Origin: DASZIT01 sp036268775
Lineage (GTDB): Bacteria; Actinomycetota; Acidimicrobiia; Acidimicrobiales; RAAP-2
Direction: 5' to 3'
Length of the DNA: 64,000 bases
Assembly (NCBI GenBank): GCA_036268775.1
Contig: DATATM010000014.1
Coordinates: 1 to 64,000 of the forward strand
The number at the start of each line of letters is the position of its first letter. Within the stretch, counting starts at the first letter, position 1. Below the pieces are notes generated by a model. That model was not told the DNA's origin. It saw only the letters and a program-made list of their open reading frames with translations, and searched no databases. A program made the position numbers and the translations under genes. Positions 8,670 to 17,104 of this stretch are shown one piece after another.

Positions 8670-9514
8670 CGGGACAACTCGGTGCCGGCCCGGGCGGCGG
8701 TGTCGGGCAGCGGGAGCGTTTGGTTGACCTGCTCCCACACCGCCTGACGCTCCCGGTCGGAACCCACCTGTTCGATGTGATCGAAGGCCGCCTTCAACAA
8801 GGTGCGGGTGAAGTGGTGTTCGACCAGGGTGGTCACCGCCGGCAGCAGATCCATGAACGCCTCGACCAGGCGGGAGGTCCCGTCGTCGGCCGGCCCTTCC
8901 TCGGCGGGCTCGGCGGCACGCAGCTTTCCCCGCACGTGGGTGGAGAACATCTCGACTGCGGTGCGAGCCACCTCGACGGTGGCGGCATGGTGCCGCCGCG
9001 ACAGCTCCAGCAGTTCCGAGAGCGGTAGACCCCATTCGAGCAGCAGTAGCCCAGCCTGGGCGGACTCGACGTCTTGCCGGGTGTAGCGCTCGACCGATCC
9101 GACCCGACGAGGGATGAGCAGCTCTTCGGCTTCGAAGGCCTTCAGGAGGGCCAGGGGCACACCGGTCTGCTCGGCCAGTTCCGCCAGGGTGAAGAGCTCG
9201 GGCGGGTCCGACTCCAACTCGGAGGGCGGAGCCGGTGTGGCCACTTCTTCGGAAGGTGCCCCGGTGAGGGTTCCGACCAATGCCTCGTCGTCGCGGTCGA
9301 GGTCGCCGTTGACGAACCGGATGATGGTGGCCAAGGTGAAGCCGCGGTCTTGGAGGGAACGAATCCGGGCGATCCGGGCCAGATGGTCGGGGCCGTACCA
9401 GGCCACCCGGCCTTCCCGGCGGGGTGGATCCAGCAGACCCTTGGTCTGGTAGTAGCGGATGGTGTCGACCGACACGCCGGCCTGGGCCGAGAGTTGTTCG
9501 ACGCGGAGCTCCAC
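8666..9514 (-). CDS. MerR-family regulator with two MerR-type DNA-binding domains
   Basis: 282 residues. An N-terminal MerR winged helix (about 3-70) reads VEQLSAQAGVSVDTIRYYQ, then ERR-like helices. After a Glu/Pro linker, a second MerR-like helix-turn-helix starts at LFTLAELAEQTGVPLALLKAF (about 107-165, motif given in part), and the rest is a helical effector or dimer region. No Cys cluster for metal sensing is apparent. It heads the operon with menG and menF (ATGA overlap), so it is a likely local regulator of menaquinone synthesis; this is inference. The start is GTG 9514, six bases after a TAGGAT box. Confidence 0.82.
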   Translation of the reverse strand: MELRVEQLSAQAGVSVDTIRYYQTKGLLDPPRREGRVAWYGPDHLARIARIRSLQDRGFTLATIIRFVNGDLDRDDEALVGTLTGAPSEEVATPAPPSELESDPPELFTLAELAEQTGVPLALLKAFEAEELLIPRRVGSVERYTRQDVESAQAGLLLLEWGLPLSELLELSRRHHAATVEVARTAVEMFSTHVRGKLRAAEPAEEGPADDGTSRLVEAFMDLLPAVTTLVEHHFTRTLLKAAFDHIEQVGSDRERQAVWEQVNQTLPLPDTAARAGTELSR

Positions 9515-9520
9515 GACCTC

Positions 9521-9555
9521 ATCCTACGAGTAATCGCTCCAATTGTCAGAGCGAT
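9521..9555 (-). promoter_or_regulatory. Promoter and candidate operator for the MerR-menG-menF operon
   Basis: On the complement, CTGACA (9549 to 9544) and TAGGAT (9526 to 9521) are separated by 17 bases, and TAGGAT ends 6 bases before GTG 9514 (leaderless). An inverted repeat ATCGCTC-N9-GAGCGAT covers 9533-9555 and straddles the -35 element, a likely operator, possibly for the MerR protein itself. Confidence 0.6.
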
Positions 9556-9605
9556 ACTCCGATTGATTCCTCAGCTGGGCGTTTGCCCCGGGAGGAGCGA
9601 CCGGG

Positions 9606-10061
9606 TCAGTGGAAGTAGCGGTAGACGACCTCGGCCACGCAACTCGGCTTGGTCGACCCCTCGGTCTCGAAGGTCATGCCGAACACCACCTGCACCCCGC
9701 CTTTGACGTCTTCCACCGATTGCACCTCCACGCCCATCCGGAGATTGCTGCCCACCGGCACCGGGGAGGGGAACCTGACCTTGTTGCAGCCGTAGTTGAC
9801 CCCGAACGTCATGCCTTCGACCACCAGCACCTCGCCCAACAACACCGGGGCGAGCGACAGGGTCAGGTAGCCGTGGGCGATGGCCCCGCCGAAGGGGCCG
9901 GCCTTGGCCCGCTCCGGATCGACGTGGATCCACTGATGGTCACCGGTGGCATCGGCGAAGAGATTGACCTGATCCTGGTCGATCCGGTGCCATTCGCTGT
10001 AGCCGAGCTGCTGTCCGACCAATTCGTGAAATGTGTCGATTCCCTGCACGGTGGTTGGCAT
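9606..10061 (-). CDS. MaoC-like dehydratase / (R)-specific enoyl-CoA hydratase
   Basis: A 151-residue hot-dog fold protein. The hydratase motif is FADATGDHQWIHVDPERA (catalytic Asp and His, about residues 33-50), followed by GPFGGAIAHGYLTLSL. It matches single-domain MaoC proteins that hydrate short-chain trans-2-enoyl-CoAs. ATG 10061 is preferred: a TACACT box ends 6 bases before it, and the frame upstream reads as random. It lies upstream of the MerR gene on the same strand with a 91-base gap that carries a separate promoter, so it is probably its own unit. Confidence 0.85.
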   Translation of the reverse strand: MPTTVQGIDTFHELVGQQLGYSEWHRIDQDQVNLFADATGDHQWIHVDPERAKAGPFGGAIAHGYLTLSLAPVLLGEVLVVEGMTFGVNYGCNKVRFPSPVPVGSNLRMGVEVQSVEDVKGGVQVVFGMTFETEGSTKPSCVAEVVYRYFH

Positions 10062-10067
10062 GACCGG

Positions 10068-10073
10068 AGTGTA
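10068..10073 (-). promoter_or_regulatory. -10 box TACACT, leaderless promoter of the MaoC-like gene
   Basis: Complement of AGTGTA; six bases separate it from ATG 10061. It faces away from the VIT-type promoter at 10158-10163. Confidence 0.45.
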
Positions 10074-10157
10074 TGGGATCGGAGGTCGGTGCGACCACCT
10101 GGTCCCACAGGCTCTCCTATAGGCAAAATTCAGTTCATCCTCATGGTCCGGGGTCAC

Positions 10158-10163
10158 TACGCT
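10158..10163 (+). promoter_or_regulatory. -10 box TACGCT, leaderless promoter of the VIT-type transporter gene
   Basis: Seven bases separate it from GTG 10171. TTCATC at 10134-10139 is a weak -35 candidate with an 18-base spacer. Confidence 0.4.
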
Positions 10164-10170
10164 GCCGTCA

Positions 10171-10869
10171 GTGGATCAAGGACATCATCACCGGAACTTG
10201 CAGGGCGGAGGGGCGCGGGCGGCGGTCTTCGGCATCAGCGACGGACTGGTTTCGAACGTCGCGCTCATCCTGGGGATGGCCGGCGCCAACTCCTCGCCGG
10301 GAGCCGTGCGGCTGGCCGGGTTGGCCGGCCTGGTGGGGGGAGCCTTCTCGATGGCGGCCGGGGAGTACGTCTCGATGCGGGCGCAATCCGAACTGCTGGA
10401 GCGGGAGCTCGACGTCGAGCGGGAGGCCATCCGCCACGAGCCGGAGGACGAACGTCGCGAGCTGGCCGCCATCTACAAGAGCCGGGGCCTCGAGCCGGTC
10501 ATGGCAGAAGAGCTGTCCGAGCGGATGATGAGCAACCCCGAAGTCGCGTTGGAGACCCATGCCCGAGAGGAGCTCGGCATCAATCCGGACGAGACCGGTA
10601 ACCCGTTTCAGGCCGCCGGGTCGTCGTTCGTGACCTTCGGGGTGGGGGCGTTCATTCCACTGCTGCCCTGGCTGATCACCCACGGCGCCTTGGCGATGTG
10701 GTGGTCGGTCATCCTGGGCGGGGTCAGTGCGGTGACGGTGGGTACGGCGCTGGCCTACTTCACCGGTCGGTTCTGGCTGTGGTCGGCCGCCCGGCAGCTG
10801 CTGATCTCGGGAGCGGCGGCCGCGGTGACCTATTCGATCGGCCATCTGATCGGCGCCGGCGGTCACTGA
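10171..10869 (+). CDS. VIT1/CCC1-family transporter (iron/manganese)
   Basis: A 232-residue membrane protein of the VIT1/CCC1 family (PF01988), which moves Fe2+ or Mn2+ out of the cytosol. The N-terminal signature AAVFGISDGLVSNVALILG (about 15-33) begins TM1, and GAFSMAAGEYVSMRAQ ends TM2. A cytosolic Glu-rich metal-binding domain (about 73-140) contains EREAIRHEPEDERRELAAIY, and three C-terminal TM segments follow. The start is GTG 10171. It is convergent with mshD. Confidence 0.88.
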   Translation: MDQGHHHRNLQGGGARAAVFGISDGLVSNVALILGMAGANSSPGAVRLAGLAGLVGGAFSMAAGEYVSMRAQSELLERELDVEREAIRHEPEDERRELAAIYKSRGLEPVMAEELSERMMSNPEVALETHAREELGINPDETGNPFQAAGSSFVTFGVGAFIPLLPWLITHGALAMWWSVILGGVSAVTVGTALAYFTGRFWLWSAARQLLISGAAAAVTYSIGHLIGAGGH

Positions 10870-10900
10870 CACCCTCGCGCCCGCCGAGCGGCCGGGACGG

Positions 10901-11920
10901 TCAGTCCGTCGAGGTTGACGAGCCGGCGTCGCCGTTGGGATCGGTCGAGCCGAGGTAGGCCCGGTCCACATGGTCTTCGGTGAAGCCCATCGACCGATAC
11001 ATCGACAGGGCGGGGTTGTCCGAGTCGACGTAGAGCATGCCGACCCGGAGGCCGGCATCGGCCAGGCTGTCGAGACCGGCGACGGTCAGCGCCCGCCCCA
11101 GTCCCTGTCCCTGGAAATCAGGGTCTACCGAGATGACGTAGATCTCGCCCATCGGCGGATCGGTGGTGGCATGGACCTTGGTCCAACAGGAGGCGGCCAG
11201 CCGCCCATCTTGCTCATGGAGGAGGAACCCCGACGGATCGAACCAGGGCTCGGCTTCCCGTTCGAGCAAGGTGGCGAGGGTCCAGTTGCCCTGTTCGGGA
11301 TGGGTGGCAAAGGCCCGGTTGTTCGCATACAACCAGGCTTCTTCGTCCCGGCCCGGCACAAACGGACGGGTCGCCACCTTGGGCCGGTCGTCGTCGAGGG
11401 GGAGCGGACGCCGCATCTGGATGAGGTCCCGCTCTTTCCGCAGGCCGTGGGCGGTGGCCAACCGGTCGTGCTGGGGGGTGGCATGGGCGGCCCAGTAGCG
11501 CAGGGTCCGACCCTCCTGGCCGGCGCTCATCCGGGCCGCCTCGCCGAGGGCGGTGTCGAGTAGGGCGTCGGCGATCCCGAGGTCGGGCTTCCGGAACTGC
11601 GGGTCGACGACCATCTCCAGCCCCAGGGTCCCGTTGGTGCCACCCGGGTTCAGCTGGGCGTAGCCAACCGGGTCGGGGCGATCGGGTACCCAGGCGAACA
11701 CCGCGGCGAACTCATGGGGCCCGTCACCGCCACTGCTCCCGGCCGCATCCGAGGACTCGGTCGCCTCCGACGCACGGGAGGCGCGGACCAGCTCCAACCG
11801 TTTGTGTTCGCTGAGGGTTTCATAGCCGTCGTCGGCGGCGGCGGCATCGGCCAGTCGGGTGATGTGGGCCAGCGCGTCGGCGTCGAGGCGATGAGTCGTC
11901 GTCAGCTGCACCCCGTTCAT
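10901..11920 (-). CDS. mshD: Mycothiol synthase
   Basis: A 339-residue protein with two tandem GNAT folds. It acetylates Cys-GlcN-Ins to mycothiol, the low-molecular-weight thiol of actinobacteria. The C-terminal catalytic GNAT domain has the acetyl-CoA-binding pattern DPDFQGQGLGRALTVAGL and the strand GMLYVDSDNPALSMYRSMGF; the N-terminal domain carries LGLEMVVDPQFRKPDLGIAD. An acidic/Ser-rich insertion (about residues 55-75) is not conserved. ATG 11920 sits 7 bases after a TAGCGT box. It is divergent from nth, with only 29 bases between the start codons. Confidence 0.92.
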   Translation of the reverse strand: MNGVQLTTTHRLDADALAHITRLADAAAADDGYETLSEHKRLELVRASRASEATESSDAAGSSGGDGPHEFAAVFAWVPDRPDPVGYAQLNPGGTNGTLGLEMVVDPQFRKPDLGIADALLDTALGEAARMSAGQEGRTLRYWAAHATPQHDRLATAHGLRKERDLIQMRRPLPLDDDRPKVATRPFVPGRDEEAWLYANNRAFATHPEQGNWTLATLLEREAEPWFDPSGFLLHEQDGRLAASCWTKVHATTDPPMGEIYVISVDPDFQGQGLGRALTVAGLDSLADAGLRVGMLYVDSDNPALSMYRSMGFTEDHVDRAYLGSTDPNGDAGSSTSTD

Positions 11921-11927
11921 GGAGGTG

Positions 11928-11943
11928 ACGCTACCGGTAGTCT
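11928..11943. promoter_or_regulatory. Back-to-back leaderless -10 boxes of mshD and nth
   Basis: TAGCGT on the complement (11933 to 11928) is 7 bases from mshD ATG 11920. TAGTCT on the plus strand (11938-11943) is 6 bases from nth GTG 11950. The boxes are 4 bases apart, so each -35 region must lie in the other gene. Confidence 0.5.
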
Positions 11944-11949
11944 CCAGCG

Positions 11950-12666
11950 GTGGCTCGACCCCGAACCCCCGCCGGCCGTGCCCGAGAGACCAACGTCCGC
12001 CTCGCCGTCGAGTATCCGGGATCGGCCGACGAGCTCTGCGCACTCGACCACGACGGTCCGTTTCAGCTCCTGGTCGCCACCATTCTCTCCGCCCAGACCA
12101 CCGATGAGCGGGTGAACATGGTGACCCCGGCGCTGTTCGCCCGCTATCCCGATCCGGCCGAGCTGGCCGCCGCCGATCCCCTCGAACTCGAGGAGATCAT
12201 CCATTCCACCGGCTTCTTCCGGGCCAAGGCGCGGAGCTTGATCGGCATGGCCCAGGCGGTGGTGACCGAATTCGGAGGGGAAGTCCCGAGTCGGAGGGAG
12301 GATCTGGTCACCTTGCCCGGCGTCGGTCGCAAGACCGCCAACGTGGTGCGGAGTGTGGCCTTCGGACTTCCCGGGCTCCCGGTCGACACCCACGTGACCC
12401 GACTGTCGGGCCGGCTGGGCCTGACCACCGAGACCGATCCGGTGAAGATCGAATTGGATCTGAACCAGATGATCCCGGCCCGGGATCACGGGGCCTTCAG
12501 CCTCCGGCTGATCCTCCACGGCCGCCGCATCTGCGTGGCCCGGACGCCGCGGTGTGCCGATTGCCTCCTGGCCGATTTCTGCCCCAGTGCCTTCCAGCTG
12601 GCGCGGGCCGCCGGCTCCAGCCGGCCGGCGTCGGCCAAGGGGAAGAAACCGGCGGGCCGAACATAA
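11950..12666 (+). CDS. nth: Endonuclease III
   Basis: A 238-residue bifunctional DNA glycosylase/AP lyase for oxidised pyrimidines in base excision repair. The helix-hairpin-helix motif LPGVGRKTANVV carries the catalytic Lys. The catalytic Asp is in VDTHVTRLSGRLG. The [4Fe-4S] loop has Cys spaced C-x6-C-x2-C-x5-C near residues 197-213. The C terminus carries an extra basic tail of about 25 residues. The start is GTG 11950. The 3' side holds a strong hairpin (12797-12824) shared with the convergent DUF1275 gene. Confidence 0.95.
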   Translation: MARPRTPAGRARETNVRLAVEYPGSADELCALDHDGPFQLLVATILSAQTTDERVNMVTPALFARYPDPAELAAADPLELEEIIHSTGFFRAKARSLIGMAQAVVTEFGGEVPSRREDLVTLPGVGRKTANVVRSVAFGLPGLPVDTHVTRLSGRLGLTTETDPVKIELDLNQMIPARDHGAFSLRLILHGRRICVARTPRCADCLLADFCPSAFQLARAAGSSRPASAKGKKPAGRT

Positions 12667-12796
12667 GAACTTTATTGAATTTGGGGTCATGACTGGAACA
12701 ATGGCCCCTGGATGCGGTTGTATTGAGTACTCGGAACCGGTTCCCGCCACCTGGTTCCGTGGAGCGGTGTTCGGGCCCGCCGTCCGACCCGCTCGC

Positions 12797-12824
12797 GCAA
12801 AGGCGCCCTTCGGGGCGCCTTTGC
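12797..12824. terminator. Perfect 12-bp hairpin with TTCG loop between convergent genes
   Basis: Arms 12797-12808 (GCAAAGGCGCCC) and 12813-12824 are fully complementary around a TTCG tetraloop. It lies between the ends of nth (plus) and the DUF1275 gene (minus). There is no T tract on either side, which is common for actinobacterial terminators. The preceding stretch 12661-12700 is unusually AT-rich and contains no gene I can see. Confidence 0.75.
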
Positions 12825-12927
12825 TGCTGTCATCAGGGAGTTTCCCGTCCCCTTCGACGTCATTTCGGCCCCTTCCGCCACCGACTTCCCGTCGCGCTCG
12901 ACCCCGCCGGCCGGCTTGACCCGCAGT

Positions 12928-13620
12928 TCAGGCCGGTAGCGGGGGGAGGTGGGACCGCTCGATGGCGGCCATCCCGAGGGTGGCCAGCCCGATGGCGGCC
13001 AGCAGGGTCCAGCGCACCCCGAGGTGCTCGAGGGCCGCCCCGAGGACGGCCCCGCCGAACAGCAGCAGGATGGTGGCGACCCGCCGGCCGGCCCGCACCG
13101 GCCGTCCCCGTACTTCCACCGCGTCGGCCACCAGTCCACCGAGGGCGGTGGTCAGCACGGTGGTGTTGACGTCGGGGAGGCCCATCCGCCGCACCACCGC
13201 GTTCTGGATCCCCATCGACAGGGCGATGAGGGCGAGGACGGCGTCGGTGCGGCCGGCGGGTCCGGGGTGGGCGACGAACAGGACGATGGTGGCCGCCGCC
13301 AGCACCACCCACTCCACCATGAACCCGCGGCGGTAATGGGGCGTTTGCCGGCGGCTACCCACCAGGTAGCTGCCGGTGACCGCGCCGATGGCGAAGGCGA
13401 GCAGCGCGATCAGGCTCCCGGTCAAGGAGAGGTGGGCGGAGGGGTCGGTGGCAAACCCCAGCAGCAACACGTTCCCGGTCATGTTGGCGGTGAACACCTG
13501 GCCGAGTCCGAGATAGCTGGCGGCGTCGGCCATCCCGGTGACCACCGTCAACAAGAAGAGCCCGGTCAGCAGCAACCGGTCGTCACCCCTCTGGGTCGAC
13601 GACTCCGACGTCTCAGTCAC
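12928..13620 (-). CDS. YoaK/DUF1275 family membrane protein
   Basis: A 230-residue protein with about six hydrophobic segments. Its start TGMADAASYLGLGQVFTANM and TGNVLLLG (about residues 28-55) is the DUF1275 signature, and GIQNAVVRRMGLPDVNTTVL (about 138-157) is the second conserved block. Function is unknown in the family; transport is only a guess. The start is GTG 13620, with GATACT 6 bases upstream. Confidence 0.82.
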   Translation of the reverse strand: MTETSESSTQRGDDRLLLTGLFLLTVVTGMADAASYLGLGQVFTANMTGNVLLLGFATDPSAHLSLTGSLIALLAFAIGAVTGSYLVGSRRQTPHYRRGFMVEWVVLAAATIVLFVAHPGPAGRTDAVLALIALSMGIQNAVVRRMGLPDVNTTVLTTALGGLVADAVEVRGRPVRAGRRVATILLLFGGAVLGAALEHLGVRWTLLAAIGLATLGMAAIERSHLPPLPA

Positions 13621-13626
13621 CCGTTC

Positions 13627-13632
13627 AGTATC
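13627..13632 (-). promoter_or_regulatory. -10-like box GATACT for the DUF1275 gene
   Basis: Six bases separate it from GTG 13620 on the complement, the same spacing as at other leaderless starts in this window. The first base departs from TAnnnT. Confidence 0.35.
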
Positions 13633-13681
13633 GTCGCCACCCGCGCTGAACCTCCGGATCCATGGGAGGCGGCACCCTCCG

Positions 13682-13703
13682 GCCCACCGGCTGCCGGTTG
13701 GGC
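13682..13703 (-). terminator. Hairpin downstream of icmF
   Basis: GCCCACCGG (13682-13690) pairs with CCGGTTGGGC (13694-13703) with one bulged base and a CTG loop. It lies 8 bases after the icmF stop on the complement. There is no T tract. Confidence 0.4.
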
Positions 13704-13710
13704 TCTGCCC

Positions 13711-16700
13711 CTAAACGTTCCGCCGGTAGGTGCCGCCGACTTCGAAGAGGGTCTGGGTGATCTGTCCGAGGGAGGCGCTCCGGACCGTCCGCATCAGGGC
13801 TCCGAAGATGTTGTCGCCCCGGAGGGCGGTCTCCCGCAGTTCGGCCAGGGCGGCCGGGGCATCGGCGGCGTGCCGGCGTTGGAACTCGGCCAGCCGGGTG
13901 ATCTGGCCCTCCTTCTCGTCGGTGGTCGCCCGGGCCAGCTCCAGGGCGTGGGGCGTCTCGGAGCCGGCGTCGGCCACGAAGGTGTTGACCCCGACGATCG
14001 GCAGCGAGCCGTCGTGCTTGCGATGCTCGTAGACCATCGAGTCGTCCTGGATGCGGCCCCGCTGGTAGCCGGTCTCCATTGCCCCGAGGACGCCGCCGCG
14101 CTCGGAGAGGTTGTCCAACTCGTCGAGGACGGCCGCCTCCAAGAGGTCGGTGAGCTCCTCGACGATGAAGCTGCCCTGCAGCGGGTTCTCGTTGGCGGCC
14201 AGGCCCCACTCCTTGGTGATGATCATCTGAATGGCCAGGGCCCGGCGGACCGATTCGGTGGAGGGGGTGGTCACCGCCTCGTCGTAGGCGTTGGTGTGCA
14301 AACTGTTGGCGTTGTCGTAGATGGCACAGAGGGCCTGGAGGGTGGTGCGGATGTCATTGAAGGCCATCTCCTGGGCGTGGAGGGAGCGTCCGGAGGTCTG
14401 CACGTGGTACTTCAGCTTCTGCGACCGCTGGTTGGCGCCGTAGCGCTCCCGCATGGCGACGGCCCAGATGCGGCGGGCCACCCGACCGATCACGGTGTAC
14501 TCCGGATCCATCCCGTTGGAGAAGAAGAAGGAGAGGTTGGGAGCGAAGTCGTCGATATCCAGTCCCCGGGCCAGATACGACTCGACGTAGGTGAAGCCGT
14601 TGGCCAAGGTGAAGGCCAGCTGGGTGATGGGGTTCGCCCCGGCTTCGGCGATGTGGTAGCCGGAGATGGAGACGGAATAGAAGTTGCGGACCTGGTTTTC
14701 GACGAAGAACTCCTGGATGTCGGCCATCACCCCCAGCGAGAACTCGGTGGAGAAGATGCAGGTGTTCTGGCCCTGGTCCTCCTTGAGGATGTCGGCCTGG
14801 ACGGTGCCCCGGACGGTGCCCAGCACCCGCTGGCGCACCCCCTCGGACTCCGCCTCGGTCGGCGCTCGACCCTGGTCGAGCTTGAACCGCTCCAGCTGCT
14901 GGTCGATGGCGGTGTTCAGGTACATGGCCAGAATGGTGGGGGCGGGTCCGTTGATGGTCATCGACACCGAGGTGGTCGGGTCGCAGAGATCGAAGCCGCC
15001 GTAGAGCACCTTCATGTCGTCGAGGGTGGCGATGGAGACCCCCGAGGTCCCCACCTTCCCGTAGACGTCGGGTTGGGTGTTCGGATCCCGCCCGTAGAGG
15101 GTCACCGAGTCGAAGGCGGTGGACAGCCGGGTGGCGGGTTGGCCGGCGGCCAGCAGGTGGAACCGGCGATTGGTGCGGAAGGCGTCGCCTTCCCCCGCGA
15201 ACATCCGGGCCGGGTCCTCGTTCTCCCGCTTGAGGGGGAACACCCCCGCGGTGAACGGGAAGTGACCGGGAAGGTGCTCGGAGCGCAGCCAGCGGAGCAG
15301 GTCCCCTTGGTCGGTGCTGCGGGGGAGGGCCACCCTCGGGATGCGGGTGCCGGAGAGCGAAGTGGTCGAGAGGGGCGCCGATCGGGCGCCGTCCCCGGAG
15401 CCGACGGTGAGTTGATCGCCGGCGAACTCGGTCCGCAGCTCCGGGAGCTCGTCGAGCAGGGCCCGGTTGGACGGCTCCAGCGCCTCGACCGCGTTGGTCG
15501 TCTCCACCGCCACCACCTCCCGGGCGGCGGAAGGTTCGGCGCCGGCCCCGATCAGCCCGGCGACCTCTTCCAGCGACTGGATGCGTCGGGCGATGGCCGC
15601 CTGTTGCTGGGTGGCGGCGTGGTAGCCGCGCACCGTCTCGGCGATCTCCGCCAGGTAGCGGGTCCGGTCGGCGGGGACGATGGCCGACCCGGCCGGGGAG
15701 GCCCGGACCTCCACGGCCGCCAGCTGGGAGCCGAAGATCGGGAGCTCCCGATCGGCCAGGGCGTCCCGCAGGTACTGGTAGAGGGCGGTGGTCCCCTGGT
15801 CGTTGAACCGGGAGGCGATGGTGCCGAACACCGGAGGCTCCTGGCTCGGCGCCGGGCCCCCCGGCCCCGCCGAAGACAGGCCCCCGGCATGGTTGCGGGT
15901 CCACTGCCGGCTGACTGCCCGGAGGGCGTCCTCCGCCCCCCGCCGGTCGAACTTGTTGATGGCCACCACGTCGGCCAGGTCCAGCATGTCGATTTTCTCC
16001 AGCTGGGAGGCGGCGCCGAACTCCGGGGTCATGACATAGAGGGAGAGGTCGGCGACGTCGACCACCGCGGCGTCGCCCTGCCCGATGCCGGGGGTCTCCA
16101 CGATGACGAGATCGAACCCGGCGGCCCGACAGGCGTCGATGATCGACGGGACCGGGGAGGGGATCTCCGACGTCGAGCCCCGGGTGGCCACCGAACGGAA
16201 GAACACCTGGGGGGTGTCGATGGCGTTCATCCGGATGCGGTCACCGAGGAGCGCCCCCCCGCTGCGCCGGCGGGTGGGGTCGACGGCGAGGACGGCGATG
16301 CGGAGCTTGTCCCCCTGGTCCAACCGGAAGCGACGGATGATCTCGTCGGTCAGCGACGACTTGCCCGACCCACCGGTCCCGGTGATCCCGAGCACGGGAA
16401 CCGATCGGCCCCGGGCCGCCCGGGTCAGCCCGTCGGCCATCTCCTCGGGCAGGGAGCCGGCCTCGATCCCGGTGATCACCCGGGCCAGGTCGGCCACGTT
16501 GCCGAGCAGCAGTTCGTCGAGGCTGGCCGGGAGCCGGTCGGCGAGGTCGATGTCGCACTCCTCAATGAGGAGGTTGATCATCTTTCCCAATCCGAGCCGC
16601 TGGCCGTCGTCGGGGGAGAAGATGCGCCGGACCCCGTAGGCCTCCAGCTCGGCGATCTCCGAAGGAATGATGACCCCGCCACCCCCTCCGTAGACCTGGA

Positions 16701-17034
16701 TGTCGCCGCGACCCTCCTGTCGCAGCCGGTCCACCACGTAGCGGAAGTACTCGAGGTGGCCGCCCTGGTAGGAGCTGATGGCGATCCCCTGGACGTCCTC
16801 GGCCACCGCCGCCGCCACCACTTCGTCGACCGAACGGTTGTGCCCGAGGTGGATGACCTCGGCCCCCTGGGTCTGGAGGATCCGCCGCATGATGTTGATG
16901 GCGGCGTCATGGCCGTCGAAAAGGCTGGCGGCGCTGATGAACCGCACCGGGTTCCTCGGCCGGTACAGCTCGGATCGGGGCGCCGCCGACCCTTCCACCC
17001 CGGTCCCGGACGGCGAATCCACCCGATTATTCAT
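13711..17034 (-). CDS. icmF: Fused isobutyryl-CoA mutase with G-protein chaperone (IcmF)
   Basis: A 1107-residue adenosylcobalamin enzyme in a single chain. Residues about 30-150 are the B12-binding domain (LFDGHDAAIN, GGGGGVIIP). Residues about 200-430 are a MeaB-like GTPase chaperone with Walker A GTGGSGKSS near 218 and NKFD. From about 555 to the end is the TIM-barrel mutase. Two substrate residues indicate isobutyryl-CoA/n-butyryl-CoA rather than methylmalonyl-CoA: Phe in PFTAGVF (about 590), where methylmalonyl-CoA mutase has Tyr, and Gln in DQGQNTCIF (about 755), where it has Arg. The lower-ligand motif reads DGHDAA rather than DxHxxG, as in other IcmF proteins. ATG 17034 lies 7 bases after TATTGT. 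Likely role: branched-chain acyl-CoA interconversion in valine or fatty-acid metabolism. Confidence 0.93.
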   Translation of the reverse strand: MNNRVDSPSGTGVEGSAAPRSELYRPRNPVRFISAASLFDGHDAAINIMRRILQTQGAEVIHLGHNRSVDEVVAAAVAEDVQGIAISSYQGGHLEYFRYVVDRLRQEGRGDIQVYGGGGGVIIPSEIAELEAYGVRRIFSPDDGQRLGLGKMINLLIEECDIDLADRLPASLDELLLGNVADLARVITGIEAGSLPEEMADGLTRAARGRSVPVLGITGTGGSGKSSLTDEIIRRFRLDQGDKLRIAVLAVDPTRRRSGGALLGDRIRMNAIDTPQVFFRSVATRGSTSEIPSPVPSIIDACRAAGFDLVIVETPGIGQGDAAVVDVADLSLYVMTPEFGAASQLEKIDMLDLADVVAINKFDRRGAEDALRAVSRQWTRNHAGGLSSAGPGGPAPSQEPPVFGTIASRFNDQGTTALYQYLRDALADRELPIFGSQLAAVEVRASPAGSAIVPADRTRYLAEIAETVRGYHAATQQQAAIARRIQSLEEVAGLIGAGAEPSAAREVVAVETTNAVEALEPSNRALLDELPELRTEFAGDQLTVGSGDGARSAPLSTTSLSGTRIPRVALPRSTDQGDLLRWLRSEHLPGHFPFTAGVFPLKRENEDPARMFAGEGDAFRTNRRFHLLAAGQPATRLSTAFDSVTLYGRDPNTQPDVYGKVGTSGVSIATLDDMKVLYGGFDLCDPTTSVSMTINGPAPTILAMYLNTAIDQQLERFKLDQGRAPTEAESEGVRQRVLGTVRGTVQADILKEDQGQNTCIFSTEFSLGVMADIQEFFVENQVRNFYSVSISGYHIAEAGANPITQLAFTLANGFTYVESYLARGLDIDDFAPNLSFFFSNGMDPEYTVIGRVARRIWAVAMRERYGANQRSQKLKYHVQTSGRSLHAQEMAFNDIRTTLQALCAIYDNANSLHTNAYDEAVTTPSTESVRRALAIQMIITKEWGLAANENPLQGSFIVEELTDLLEAAVLDELDNLSERGGVLGAMETGYQRGRIQDDSMVYEHRKHDGSLPIVGVNTFVADAGSETPHALELARATTDEKEGQITRLAEFQRRHAADAPAALAELRETALRGDNIFGALMRTVRSASLGQITQTLFEVGGTYRRNV

Positions 17035-17041
17035 ACGACGT

Positions 17042-17047
17042 ACAATA
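17042..17047 (-). promoter_or_regulatory. -10 box TATTGT, leaderless promoter of icmF
   Basis: Complement of ACAATA; 7 bases before ATG 17034. The surrounding 17035-17075 is AT-rich against the local background. Confidence 0.5.
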
Positions 17048-17104
17048 GTCTGAGTTCATAGTAAAAGCCACGTCCATCGACCGAAGGAGTGGGGAATCCG
17101 CCGG

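Noticed and set aside
12949..17061. A 1370-codon open frame on the plus strand opposite icmF
   Set aside because: It is rich in Gly/Pro/Asp/His, has no family resemblance, and mirrors the well-supported icmF codons; long antisense frames are an expected by-product of high GC at third positions.
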